NCBI RefSeq assembly: GCF_963169125.1
Contig: NC_084797.1
Coordinates: 105,549,868-105,613,867 of the forward strand
Direction: 5' to 3'
DNA length: 64,000 nt
Origin: Humulus lupulus
Taxonomy: Eukaryota; Streptophyta; Magnoliopsida; Rosales; Cannabaceae
Under the pieces are notes generated by a model. The model was not told where the DNA came from. It searched no databases and was given only the letters and a program-made list of their open reading frames with translations. Both the position numbers and the translations under genes were made by a program. Position 1 is the first letter of the stretch. Each line of letters begins with the position of its first letter. Positions 33,501 to 43,875 of the stretch are shown in pieces.

Positions 33501-35959
33501 TTTTCAGTCGCATCCGCTAATTCTTGGAACTTTTTCCAATATGGTAAGAAAGAATTTATCCAGTTGACACATTCTCTGATCTCAGCGTCCTCATCATCAT
33601 CGCCTTCATCACCCAATAATACTGCCTCGAAGGCATCACTGCTCATCCTTCTCTTGGAGACTGCCTTTTCTATCACATCCACACTAAAGCAACTGTCACT
33701 AGCCATCGGATACTTCATAGACTTGAAGACATTAAAGACCACCTCATCTCCTTGAACTCTAAGCTTAAGCTCTCCTTTTTGAACATCAATAAGAGCTTGG
33801 CCTGTGGCTAGAAATGGCCTACCAAGAATAATAGGGACATCTGTGTCCTCCTCCATGTCCAGAACAATAAAGTCAGCGGGAAATATGAACTTATCCACTT
33901 TCACAAGAACATCCTCAATAATACCTCGTGGATGTGTTAACGATCGGTCTGCGAGCTGTAAAGTGACAGTTGTTGGTTTTGCCTCCCCCAAACCAAGTCT
34001 TTTAAACACAGATAAGGGCATCAGATTGATACTTGCCCCCAGATCACATAAGGCGTGCTTACATTCAAACTCGCCAATGGTGCAAGGTATGGTGAAACTC
34101 CCCGGATCTCTCAGCTTTTGGGGTAACTTCCGTTGTAAAATAGCGCTGCACTCTTCAGTGAGTGCTACAGTCTCATAGTCCTCCATTCTCCTTTTCTTTG
34201 ACAGAATCTCCTTCATGAACTTAACATAACTGGGCATCTGCTCCAAGGCCTCCGCAAAAGGAATGTTTATGTGCAGCTTTTTAAACACCTCAAGAAACTT
34301 AGAAAACTGTTTATCAAGGGTAGTCTTTCTAAGCCTCTGAGGGTATGGAACTCTAACTGGGTGCTCAATGACAACTGGGGGACTCTGATCTAACTTCTGA
34401 TGGTCTTCAGTAACCCTTTCTGAATCAGACTGTGCACCCATCTCTTTTTTCTGAACTACTGCCTGTGGAGGTCTAGGCTGCTCTGTTTGCTTTCCACTCC
34501 TCAGAGTAATTGCCTGAACTTGCTCCTTGGGGTTTACTTCAGTATTACTAGGCAAGTTTCCCTGAGGTCTGTTATTGAGCATATTGGCCAACTGCCCAAC
34601 CTGTGTCTCAAGGTTTCTAATGGAGGATCTGGTCTCAGTCATGAATTGAGTTTGTGTATTAGTAAGAGTCAACAGGGCAGCTTGCAGTTCATTAGGTCTC
34701 TCAGGTTGAGGCATTGGTTGTTGAGGCCTAGGCTGCAGTGATGACGAAGCTTGATTCATAGGTGGCTGAGACATGTTATTCTGAAACTGGCCCTGAAACG
34801 GAGGTTGTTGGCCTTGATTATTCTTCCACGAAAAATTTGGATGATTTCGCCACCCTGGATTGTAGTTGTTGGAGAATGGGTTATTGAGTGGCCTCTGAAA
34901 ATTTCCCACCGCTTGAACTTGGGCGTGATCCATTGGGGTGTTATTATTACAGATAGGGCACTGATCGAAAGAATGAGCACCACCACACATTTCACACCTC
35001 ACTGCCATCTGAACCGCATTAGCAGACATACTACTCTGTTGCAACTGCTTGGTCAAAGAGGCTACTTGCGCTGTTAAAGCAGTAATCGCATCTAGCTCAT
35101 GCACCCCAGCTACCTTTCTAACTCCTGATGATCTTTCCTCTGACCACTGATGGTTGTTTGTAGCCATGTCCTCCAGCAGCTCATAAGCACCAGCTGCACT
35201 CTTGCTCATAAAAGTACCACCTACTGCAGCATCTATAATAGTTCTGGTTGTTGGACATAAACCATTGTAGAAATTCTGTACTAGCATCCACTGTTCAATG
35301 CCATGATGAGGACATCTTCTCAGGAGTTCCTTAAACCGTTCCCAAGCTTCATACAGTGACTCCCCGTCATTCTGGCAAAAGTTATTTATCTCTCCCCTCA
35401 GTTTAGCAGCCTTTGACGGAGGGAAAAATTTGGATAAAAATTTCTGAGCCAGATCTTGCAAAGTGACAATGGAGTTTGGCTGCAGAGAATTCAGCCAACT
35501 CTTAGCTCTGTCCCTTAGAGAAAATGGGAAGAGCCTAAGCTTGATTGCGTCATCACTCACCCCATTATATTTGAAGGTTCCACACAACTCCAGGAAGTTG
35601 GACAAATGGGTGTGAGGATCTTCAGAGGGCAACCCATTGAATTGCACAGAGGACTGCACCATTTGTAAAATAGCAGGCTTGATTTCGAAGTTGTTGGCCT
35701 CTACAGCTGGTGGGCGTATACTATTTTGTACTCCCGTCAGAGTGGGTAGCACATAATCTCTCAGACTCCTCTCAGCGTTGTTCTGAGCCTGAACCCCTTG
35801 GACAACTCCTGGATTTATACCATTCATGCCATCCCCATCATTCTGTGCCATCTTCACAGAATTCTGGGTCTCTCTCTTATTCTTTCTGATTTGATTGCAA
35901 GACTTTTCGATCTCGGGATTCAGAGGAACAAGTGTGGCTTTTCCTTTCCTGCCACGCAT
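30566..35959 (-). CDS. gag-pol: Gag-pol polyprotein of Athila B, one in-frame TAG
   Basis: One frame from ATG 35959 ([11 protein letters not shown]) to 30566, broken only by a TAG at 31775-31777 (codon 1395) between RNase H and integrase. Approximate residues: gag core 107-240 ([18 protein letters not shown]); zinc knuckle near 322-334 ([13 protein letters not shown]); protease near 639 ([14 protein letters not shown], Athila form, ILGRPFL later); RT 890-1150 with catalytic FMDD at 1076; RNase H 1225-1340 ([23 protein letters not shown]). Integrase follows the stop: zinc-binding [11 protein letters not shown] and CDRC, then core Asp in VWGIDFMGP, Asp in LISDEG and Glu in [10 protein letters not shown], all three catalytic residues present. 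A non-AUG or further upstream start is possible; MAQNDGDG (residue 37) is another candidate. The stop is probably a recent mutation. Confidence 0.9.
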
Positions 35960-36073
35960 ATACCAAAATTCACATGAGATAGACAAATTAAGCAACTAAA
36001 CAGATTAGAAACAAGAGAAATAAAAATCAAATTAGAATAAAAATTAATTAGACTGATATTGATAATTTTCAGT

Positions 36074-36090
36074 CCCCGGCAACGGCGCCA
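36074..36090 (-). other. tRNA-Asp primer-binding site (B)
   Basis: ccccggcaacggcgcca on the plus strand equals the 3' end of plant tRNA-Asp. It lies six bases from the LTR and is identical to the site in L. Confidence 0.9.
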
Positions 36091-36096
36091 AAAACT

Positions 36097-37939
36097 TGTT
36101 GCGAGATTTATAGCGATGCAAGTGCACACAGTCGCAAACTTGTAATAAAATGGTAAAACCAAGTATCGTCCTCAAGGACTGATTTATCAATTACCAATCA
36201 ATTAATCCCTTAATTCTATTTGATTAAGCAATTATCAGAGATTTTAAACTAAGAAAAATACTAACAAAGCGCAGTGAAGAATTAAACAAATTAACAAAGA
36301 AAACACAATTAGGACAATTATGATCCTCTATTTTTCCACCCTGTTATTTCCTAATGCAAACGTCTATATTCCCTTCTCCCTATTCAAGAATAAGTTGCAA
36401 CAACAATTCATAATCTGGTTAAGACTTATGAAATTCAATCTAAATGACAACTTCCTATATTTCTATGGTAAGATGAATCATGTAGAGGGCATTAGCCACG
36501 CAACTCAGAAAATACGCAAATAATCTAGATACCTTCGTTCTAAATTAAATTTGCATCCAAACAATCAAAGCATATCAAATTTCACTTTTCAGATTTCAAT
36601 TTGATTCATAAAATAGCAATTAGAGGTGATCAATCAATAATCGCACAATTAACATAGATTGCAAGGAATTGAAAGAGATGAAGAAGAATATCAATTTTGC
36701 ATTAAACCATAACAAGGGTTTCCAAAAGATTCACATAAAAGCCCTAAAAGAAAATTTAGCCGATAATATTCATTCTAGCCATATAATTGTTTAATTACAA
36801 ACATGAAAATTGACAGAAAAAGATAAAGAAAACTCAGGGACAAATCCTCCAATATCGTGTTCTTACTCCAGCCGCCGTCGTCTCTTATTAGCCTCTCTCA
36901 GTCGCCTATATGACTCCCAAAAAAACCCTACTGAAAATTCCCTCTCGAAAAGACTGAATTGCCCATCAAAAATAACCAATTATGCCAGAAATCGCGACCC
37001 CAGCGCTATAGCGCTAACATTGTAGCGCTGTAGCGCTAAACTCAGAAACAAAACGGGGAAAAAACTAGGCACCAGCGCTGTAGCGCTCTTTTGGTAGCGC
37101 TATAGCGCTAAAGTCAGGAACTATCTTCCTGAAAACTGCTTCCCAGCGCTGTAGCGCTGATGTTGTAGCGCTGTAGCGCTTAAGTCAGTGCTGAAGCTCT
37201 TCAAGAATTCTTCCTAGCGCTACGGCGCTCCCAAGGTAGCGCTGTAGCGCTACTTACAGAAACACCCAAAAGTCACTAATCCGTCTCGATTTCATTCCAT
37301 TTTCGCTCCTTTTCAATATTTGCAACACTTAACATCAATTACCCTGAAACAAGAACAAACGAGCATAAATCCGAAATAAAACAATCCTAACTAAAGAAAA
37401 ATAACCTAAAAACTAGAACCATAAACGAGCCTAAAACTCGTTTATCAAACTCCCCCAAACTAAATCTTTACTCGCCCTCGAGTAAATCCTAACTTAAACT
37501 AACAAAACGAAACAAACACAAAACGAACACATTAAACCATCATTACTATCTATACTACTTTGCCAAAACTCATGAACTCTCAATTGCAATAACAATAACC
37601 AGAATTTCAGCTCAATTGCCTTAAAGTCCGATTTGTAAAGTTCAATTAGGGAAATCACAAATATATCATGAAAATTACTGCAACAATTGGACTCTATCAT
37701 ATATGCTCAACGCCTTTCAGACAATTCCACAAACCAAATTTTCAATACGCTTTGCATCACTTGACCTTCTTCACTAATGTCAATAACATGTGTTTTGAAA
37801 TCAAGAGGACTTTCACAGGTTATAGCTTGGCTTAGGCAGGGGTAGATAAAATTGTCATTTAAGCTCAGTCGTTACCATAAGCATAAAACCTTAAAACCAA
37901 CCAAATTTTATTTATTTATTTTTTTTTTTTACCACACCA
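36097..37939 (-). repeat. 5' LTR of B
   Basis: 1843 bp, TGGTGTGG...CTCGCAACA on the minus strand, with complete TG...CA ends. It carries the same palindrome array as the 3' LTR (37002-37251). Its right end is a clean junction with the RT/RNase H coding sequence of C. Confidence 0.9.
37002..37251. repeat. Paired AGCGCTATAGCGCT array, B 5' LTR
   Basis: The same four pairs as 26458-26707, shifted by 10,544 bases. Confidence 0.9.
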
Positions 37940-38910
37940 AGTCTACTGACAAGTGTTTGCCATTCTATGACCTGCTACGGGGGAACAAAAAGTTTGAATG
38001 GACCGAGGAGTGCGAATGAGCCTTCCTCGATCTAAAAATGCATTTTGCCAAGCTGCCGATGTTGTCTAAACCAACGACAGGAGAGCCTTTTTTTCTTTAC
38101 TTAGCTGTTATGGAAGATGAGGCTAATGCCGTGCTGATCTGAGAAGAGGACCGAGTTCAAAAGCCAGTCTATTACATTAGCAAAAGACTTCTCGGAGCTG
38201 AATCGCGGTATCCTTTGATGGAAGAGATGGTTTTCTGCCTTATCATGGCCTCCAAAAAGTCTAGGCCATACTTCCAGTCCCATTCAATCCACGTCATGAC
38301 CGATCAACCTTTAAGGCAGGTACTCCTGAAACTTGAGGCATCGAGACGTCTTTTGTAATAGGCTATCATGCTCAGCCAGTTCGAAATATTATACATACCA
38401 GGACAACAATCAAAAGCCAAGCTCTGGTTAATTTCATGGCTGAATGCACTGGATTCCAAGAGGGACCTGTGGGAGAATCGGTGCAGGCCTTGTGGAGAGT
38501 CTTTGTGGATGGTTTATCTAACGAAAACGGGTCCGGAGCTGGAATCATTTTGATATCCCCAGAGGGGCATCATTTCTACTCTACGTTACGATTTGGATTC
38601 GAGGCATGCAACAACGAGGCCGAATACAAAGCTTTATTAGCTGGGCTTAGAGTGGCAAAGGAGTTGAAGGCCAGGGCCATCTAGTGCTACAACGATTCCC
38701 AGCTCGTGGTGAAGACATAGATGTCTAAATTTGAATACAGCCTAGTCAAGCAAATCCCTTGGGAGCAGAACGCCAATGCTGATGCTCTAGCAAGACTCGC
38801 CACCTCAAAGGAGGTTGAAACCTTGAGCCTGATACCAGTGGAATTCTTGGAAAAACCAAGCGTGGTGGAATGCACATGGGAGGTTGAGATGATCGACACT
38901 AGGTAAACTT
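37940..38910 (+). pseudogene. RNase H and archaeal-type second RNase H of C, decayed
   Basis: The sequence resumes in the RT tether just upstream of RNase H (STDKCLPFYDLL-like frame, then KFEWTEECE). RNase H shows VQKPVYYISKRLLGAESRYP. Stops occur near 38018, 38140 and 38357. A second RNase H of the Tat type follows at about 38480-38880: FVDGLSNENGSGAGIILISP, EACNNEAEYKALLAGL, CYNDSQLVV, with a stop at 38681 and another at 38718. The linker between the two RNase H domains survives here, though frameshifted. Confidence 0.75.
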
Positions 38911-40143
38911 GGATGACTCCCATAATCGAATACCTTACAACAAGGCAGTTACCCAATGAGCGAAATGACGCGAGGAAGATACTCTATCAAGCTCCGAGGT
39001 ATACAATCATAGACGGAACGTTGTGCCGGAGTGGCCTTTCCCTGCCTCTTCTGTGATGTGTTCTGCCGAAGGAGGCTAAAACTATTTTGCAGGAGGTGCA
39101 TGAAGGATTTTTTGGAGATCACGCCGGGGGGCAAAACCTGGCCTTAAAAATATTAAGGCAAGGTTATTATTGGCCCACTATATCAAAGGACTCAATGTCC
39201 TACGTCTAAAAGTGTGACAAATGCCAACGATTTGCTATGATTGCCCGAGCTCCACCAGTCGAGCTAAAGATGATCTCGTCCCCATGGCCACTCGTGGTCT
39301 GGGGGATTGATTTAATTGGAGCCCTGCCCATGGGAAAAGGAGGAGTTCGCTATGCAGTCGTGGCCATTGACTATTTCACGAAATGGGTAGAAGCAGAGCC
39401 CTTGGAAACAATAATGTCAAACAGAGTCCTCGATTTTGTGGTGAAGAATATCGTCTGTCAGTTCAGACTGCCAAAGAAGATCGTATCAGACAATGGAACC
39501 CAGTTCGATAGCGACCTCTTCACCGAATTTTGTGGAAGACACAGCATAATTAAGAGTATCTCCTCAGTGGCCTACCCCCAGGCTAATGGGCAGGTCAATG
39601 TTGTGAACAAAACGCTCAAGGCGAGCCTTCAAAAGAGGCTAGACGAGGCCAAGGGAGTTTGGCTCGAGCAGCTCCCGCAGGTACTGTGGTCATACCGGAC
39701 CTCACATCGAACTTCGACAGGGTACACCCCTTTTTCCCTAACTTTCGGAAGTGAGGCCGTCCTTCCGGTCGAAACAAAGATAGCTACGCACAGGATCCAG
39801 ACCTTCAACCAGAAGCAGAATGATAAATTGCTCAGTGTGTCCTCGACCTAATTGACGAAAAGCGAGAAGATTCACAACTACGGCTTGGGCATTGTCAACA
39901 AAAAGTCACTCATTACTTTAATACAAAGGTCAAGATGCATGTATTTGGATTGGGAGACCTGGTACTCCGAAGGGTGTTTTTAGCAGGAAAGGACCCCAAG
40001 GATGGTGCCTTAGGTCCGAGCTGGGAAGGGCCCTATTAAATAATCGAAATCGTATAGGAAGGTACTTTCAAATTGGCCCGACTTAATGGGGAACTGGTGC
40101 CACAGACCTGGAACACTACACATTTGAAAGAGTACTATCAGTA
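38911..40143 (+). pseudogene. Integrase of C, catalytic Glu lost
   Basis: The zinc-binding part lies at 39060-39235 (EVHEGFFGDHAGGQNL, GYYWPTISKD, KCDKCQRF; one stop). The core at 39237-39851 is open: LVVWGIDLIGALPMG and IVSDNGTQFDSDLF keep the two Asp residues. The third catalytic position reads NGQVNVVNK, with AAT at 39597-39599 instead of a Glu codon. The C-terminal part (GLGDLVLRRVF, LGPSWEGPY) continues to about 40143 with frameshifts and stops. It lies in the normal Tat position before the purine tract. Confidence 0.8.
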
Positions 40144-40291
40144 ATCAAACTACCTGTCTATGTAAGGCTTGGATATAAAAGCAGTTAATTTTAAAAGTAT
40201 ATAAAAAAAATGCTTATGGAACATTTGAGTCTTTGTACGGTTTCATTTGTATATTAGTTCAAAGTAACCCAGAAAGTCCACTTCCTGATTA

Positions 40292-40312
40292 CTTGGGGGG
40301 GGGGGGGGCAGA
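40292..40312 (+). other. Purine tract after integrase of C
   Basis: acttggg followed by a G run and cagataa, resembling the true 3' polypurine tract at 46873 (gaacttgggggcaaa). Equivalent tracts follow integrase in A (9692), D (54611) and G (62328). Confidence 0.6.
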
Positions 40313-40321
40313 TAACCCGAA

Positions 40322-41010
40322 GACCAGGTTCTTAAACTTAGAAGTTGGTTAAATTGATTGGCAATGCTTTTTCTAAGGAAAGAGCGGAGTATTCAATAAA
40401 ACTAACACGAACTAAGTTTCTAAATTAAAAATCCTGGACACGACCATGTTCTACAACTTAGAAGTTGGTTAAAGTGATTAACCAGTGTTTTTTCTAAGAA
40501 ACGCGAGGTGTCAATAAAACTAACGCGAACTAAGTTTTTGAAATTAAATATCCTGGACACGACTAGGTTTCAGAAACTTAGAAGTTGGTTAATAGATTAA
40601 CAATGTTTTTTCTAAGGAAAAAGCGGAGTATTCTATAAAACTAACATGAACTAAGTTTTTAAATTAATAATCCTAGACACGACCAGGTTCTAAAACTTAG
40701 AAGTTAGTTAAATTGATTAACAATGTTTTTTCTTAGGAAAAAGGAGAGTATTTAATAAAACTAACACGAACTAAGTTTTTAAATTAAAAATCCTGGACAC
40801 GACTAGGTTCTAAAACTTAGAAGTTGGTTAAATTGATTAACAATGTTTTTTCTAAGGAAAAAGCGGAGTATTCAATAAAACTAAAATGAACTAAATTTTT
40901 AAAATTAAATATCCTGGACACGACCAGGTTCGGAAACATATAAGTTGGTTAATAGATTAACGATGTTTCTTCTATAGAAAGGAGGTGTTAACAAAAGTTA
41001 ACGCAAACTA
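40322..41010. repeat. Tandem repeat, about 120 bp x 6, in the 3' spacer of C
   Basis: Units start with ga-c(c/t)aggttct..aaacttagaagttgg at 40324, 40443, 40561, 40681, 40801 and 40921. Units differ by point changes and small indels. The position between integrase and accessory gene corresponds to the hypervariable 3' region known from Tat/Ogre elements. Confidence 0.9.
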
Positions 41011-41079
41011 AATTGTCTCCAGCACATCATAATGTATATACATAGCATTTACAAATAAAATAATAAAATAAAAATACAA

Positions 41080-43740
41080 AAAACTCTAAGCCCCTCTAGT
41101 CCGCTCTGAGGATGTCATCTCCTAAGTCTCCTGCTCGCCAGTAGCAGAGGCCTCCGCGGTCTTAGTCTGCAGCTCCTGTTGTAGCTAAGCCTTGAACTTC
41201 TTGAGGTAGTGCTCCCACGCATCGGAGGCCATAAAGGAGAAGTTACCGTCCTAGTTGAAGGTAAGCAGTGGTAAAGCATGCTCTCCATGAAGGATGTCGA
41301 TGCTTTCTTCTCCTCCAGAAGGGCCTCCTCGACCTCCAGCTATTTGGCCTTGGCCCCCTCGAGCTTGGCCTGAAGGGCTGCCGAGGCAGCCCTCGCCGCC
41401 TACTCGCCTTCCTGAGCAGTGGTTAAGGCAGCCTTCGCCACCTGTTCACTCGCCTTGGCCGCCACCAAGGCAGCCTTGGCGCTCTGTTCGCAATGTTGAG
41501 AGGTGGCGAGAGCGGTTTGGGTCGCAGTCAGCTCGGCCTGGAGTTCATCATTCCTGGCCCTTGCCCGAGATATACTGCGATGTTGAGCCAGGGCTACCTG
41601 CAAAAAGGCAGAGAAATAGTTAGGCACATACCAGGGAAAATAACAAAAATCAGGTCAGGAAAAGTGCTTGCTATGAGGTTCATTCCCAGGGCTAACTCCA
41701 TGAAGTTCTCCAGGCTTCTCTCCTCGATCGACCTCAGGTCGCTGGGCTTGGCCTTCTAAAGATGTTCCACCGCGTAGTTCGCCATCCCGTAGACAGTCCC
41801 TCAAAAAGTGTCTGGAATTTTCTCCAGGTCCTGGGGTTGACAGGAATACGGACGGAGGCGGAAGGGATTGCTTCAGCCGGGGGACCAGTTGGTGCTACCT
41901 GATCCCGAGCAGGAATTGGAGGAAGGCGAGGAGGGAATGCGGTCGGAGCCCTCTTCTCAGCAGGTGCGGCGGGCGCAGCTCCCAAGCCCGTGCCTGCCCC
42001 TTTGGCCGGGGATTTGGAAGCAGTCGCAGCAGGGGGAGTTTTCTTTGACGTAGGCCAAAGTTTCTTAACCAGGGGACCCCCGCTCGATCTCCCATCCTGG
42101 AACATCACCCGGATATCGGGTTCCCCTCGCTGTGCCATCTTCTCAACTAAAAAAGAAAGAGAAATATGTTAAGTATGCATACACGCTCATCAGTTTGCAA
42201 GGAAAGTACATTCAAGGTATAAAAAAATCCTACCCTCCGAGCTAGAGGAGGAGTCTATTTCCACGACCTCTGGCCTCGGAGCTGCGATGGGGGAAGGAGA
42301 GTCTAAGTCAACCACTTCTTCGATTAAGGGAGGTTCTGGGTCAGGCTCTGTCTCGGTGCTGGACTCCTCTATGTATTTCCTAAGTCCAGGGGCAACAACA
42401 CCTTGAAGAAGAGATGACCACGACCTAAGATTAGTTCCATGCTCTTCAAAGAAGGCCGACCTAAAGCAGAAGGTGTTGTCCACCACTACGGTCCCCCTAG
42501 GATGGCCCATATCATATCAGAGAACTAAGTGCTCCACACACTAGAGCAAGGTAATATTGCGATTTGAGTCATCTGGGTTACGATATATGAGCTAGTTGGG
42601 GTTAAACCTAACTAGCCTAAGGTCGGCCATAGCCCTATCTAAATCCCTAAAAGGATATGGGTTACCTTGGCCGGAGGGGCCGGCTACTGCCCCCGATGCC
42701 GCCAGCTCAATAATGGGATCCTCGACGGCCTAAGGAGCTTGCCTCAGCATTCTTTTCAGGAATAGGAGGGAGCTCGTGGATTACGGGAACATTGGCCTGC
42801 GTCCTTCTCAAGGCCAGGGTCTGACCTTCAGCAATCAGCCTACACGCCAACATCGTGTCATCAGACATGAGCTGGCGGTAGTCCTTCTCATTGGATGGGA
42901 GCCCTGACAAAGTTTCGTACTGACCCCCAAGGGTCAAAAATCTAGCCGTCCTCGCAAAAATGGTTGCACGAAAACATTCCAATCAATATACGCACAAGGA
43001 AGACTAAGTATGAAAGGAATTTTATGCGAGCTGAGGAAAGAAAAGTTTCCGGGGCGGTTGAAGTTTCTGTGTTTGCAGTTGCGGAACCCGGTTGAAGTCA
43101 TTAGGATGACTGGGCAGCACGATGACTGCAGGCTAGTTTGGGAACTGAGTCAAGTAATAGAACCCGTCCCCTCAACCCCTCTAGACCGGGTTGACTTTGA
43201 GGTAGAAGAAGTAGAGGATGTTCGCCGGAGTAGGGACCTCCCACTCATGCTTTAAAAAAAGGTATTTCAACCCCGCCAACAGCCGGTACGAGTTGGGGGG
43301 GAGCTGGAACGGTGCCAACCTCACATAATTGAGGAAGTCTGCAAAATACTGATCGAGGGGAAGAAAGGCCCTGGCCTTTAGATGTTCATCACTCCAGGCT
43401 GTGAAATCGTCCTGGAGCGATGAACAGCTCCGCTCCCCCTCGTAGGGAGGTCGAGCGATTAAGGAACCTTTCCCAGCCTCAATGTTGTGGGACAGAAGGA
43501 TTTTGTTGACCCTTCCTTGGGTCGTTATCTTGGAGATGATCCTCTCGGCCTCGAAAAAGGCGTTAGGAGCAACTGTGACCTCTGCCTCCACCACGGTACC
43601 AAACATAGGAAGGGGGGAGTCGGGGACGACCTCCTTCCCCTTGCGAAGCTGCTGGGACAATGAGCAAACCACGTTCTTTTTAGATGCTCCTTACTTTGGT
43701 ACCATCAGATCGCCTATCGAATAAAAATGACGGGGTTTTT
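41080..43740 (-). pseudogene. Antisense accessory gene of C (gypsy-type transposon domain)
   Basis: A minus-strand gene antisense to C. The first exon (about 43700-43190) has PRPPYEG-like and PPNSYRLLAGLKYLFL motifs of the putative gypsy-type transposon domain (PF04195). A middle part (42982-42707 and 42510-42235) is acidic and Ser-rich (EIDSSSSSEG). An intron fits 42233-42147 (GG|GTAGGA to TTTTTTAG). The next exon (42146-41734) is Pro/Ala-rich (MAQRGEPDIRVMFQDG). The last (41627-41400 and on to about 41085) is Ala-rich coiled coil (ELQAELTATQTALATSQ) with a tail near FSFMASDAWEHYLKKF. Several stops show decay. The promoter candidate is the TATA box at 46611-46623. Confidence 0.65.
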
Positions 43741-43870
43741 AGTAGGCGACGTAGAATTTCTAAACAGGAGAAACAACAAAGGTGAGATGACCTAACATGC
43801 GAGCTGACACAATATCGGACGGCGTGATGCTAGGCATTTCCTATAGCACAAACCTAGCTTTTCCAACAGA

Positions 43871-43875
43871 CCCCT
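43871..43875. repeat. Target-site duplication cccct, left copy (solo LTR 2)
   Basis: cccct at 43871-43875 and 46046-46050. Confidence 0.9.

Larger units (their letters stand above)
25730..37939 (-). mobile_element. Young Athila element B
   Basis: A minus-strand element of 12.2 kb: 5' LTR 36097-37939, tRNA-Asp primer site, gag-pol (35959-30566), a second gene (29522-28239) and 3' LTR (25730-27394). The 3' LTR lacks its last 190 bp or so. Over the shared 1.66 kb the LTRs look almost identical (a visible difference is ctcctttc at 27172 versus cgcctttc at 37711), indicating a recent insertion. Gag-pol has only one stop. The protease and RT motifs and the second gene are those of the Athila lineage. 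Confidence 0.9.

Noticed and set aside
32776..35077. Plus-strand and shifted frames inside the gag-pol of B (for example 32873-33268 and 34751-35077)
   Set aside because: Shadows of the minus-strand polyprotein.
40322..41010. The 120-bp repeats as a CRISPR-like array
   Set aside because: Whole units repeat with no unique spacers, in a plant retrotransposon.
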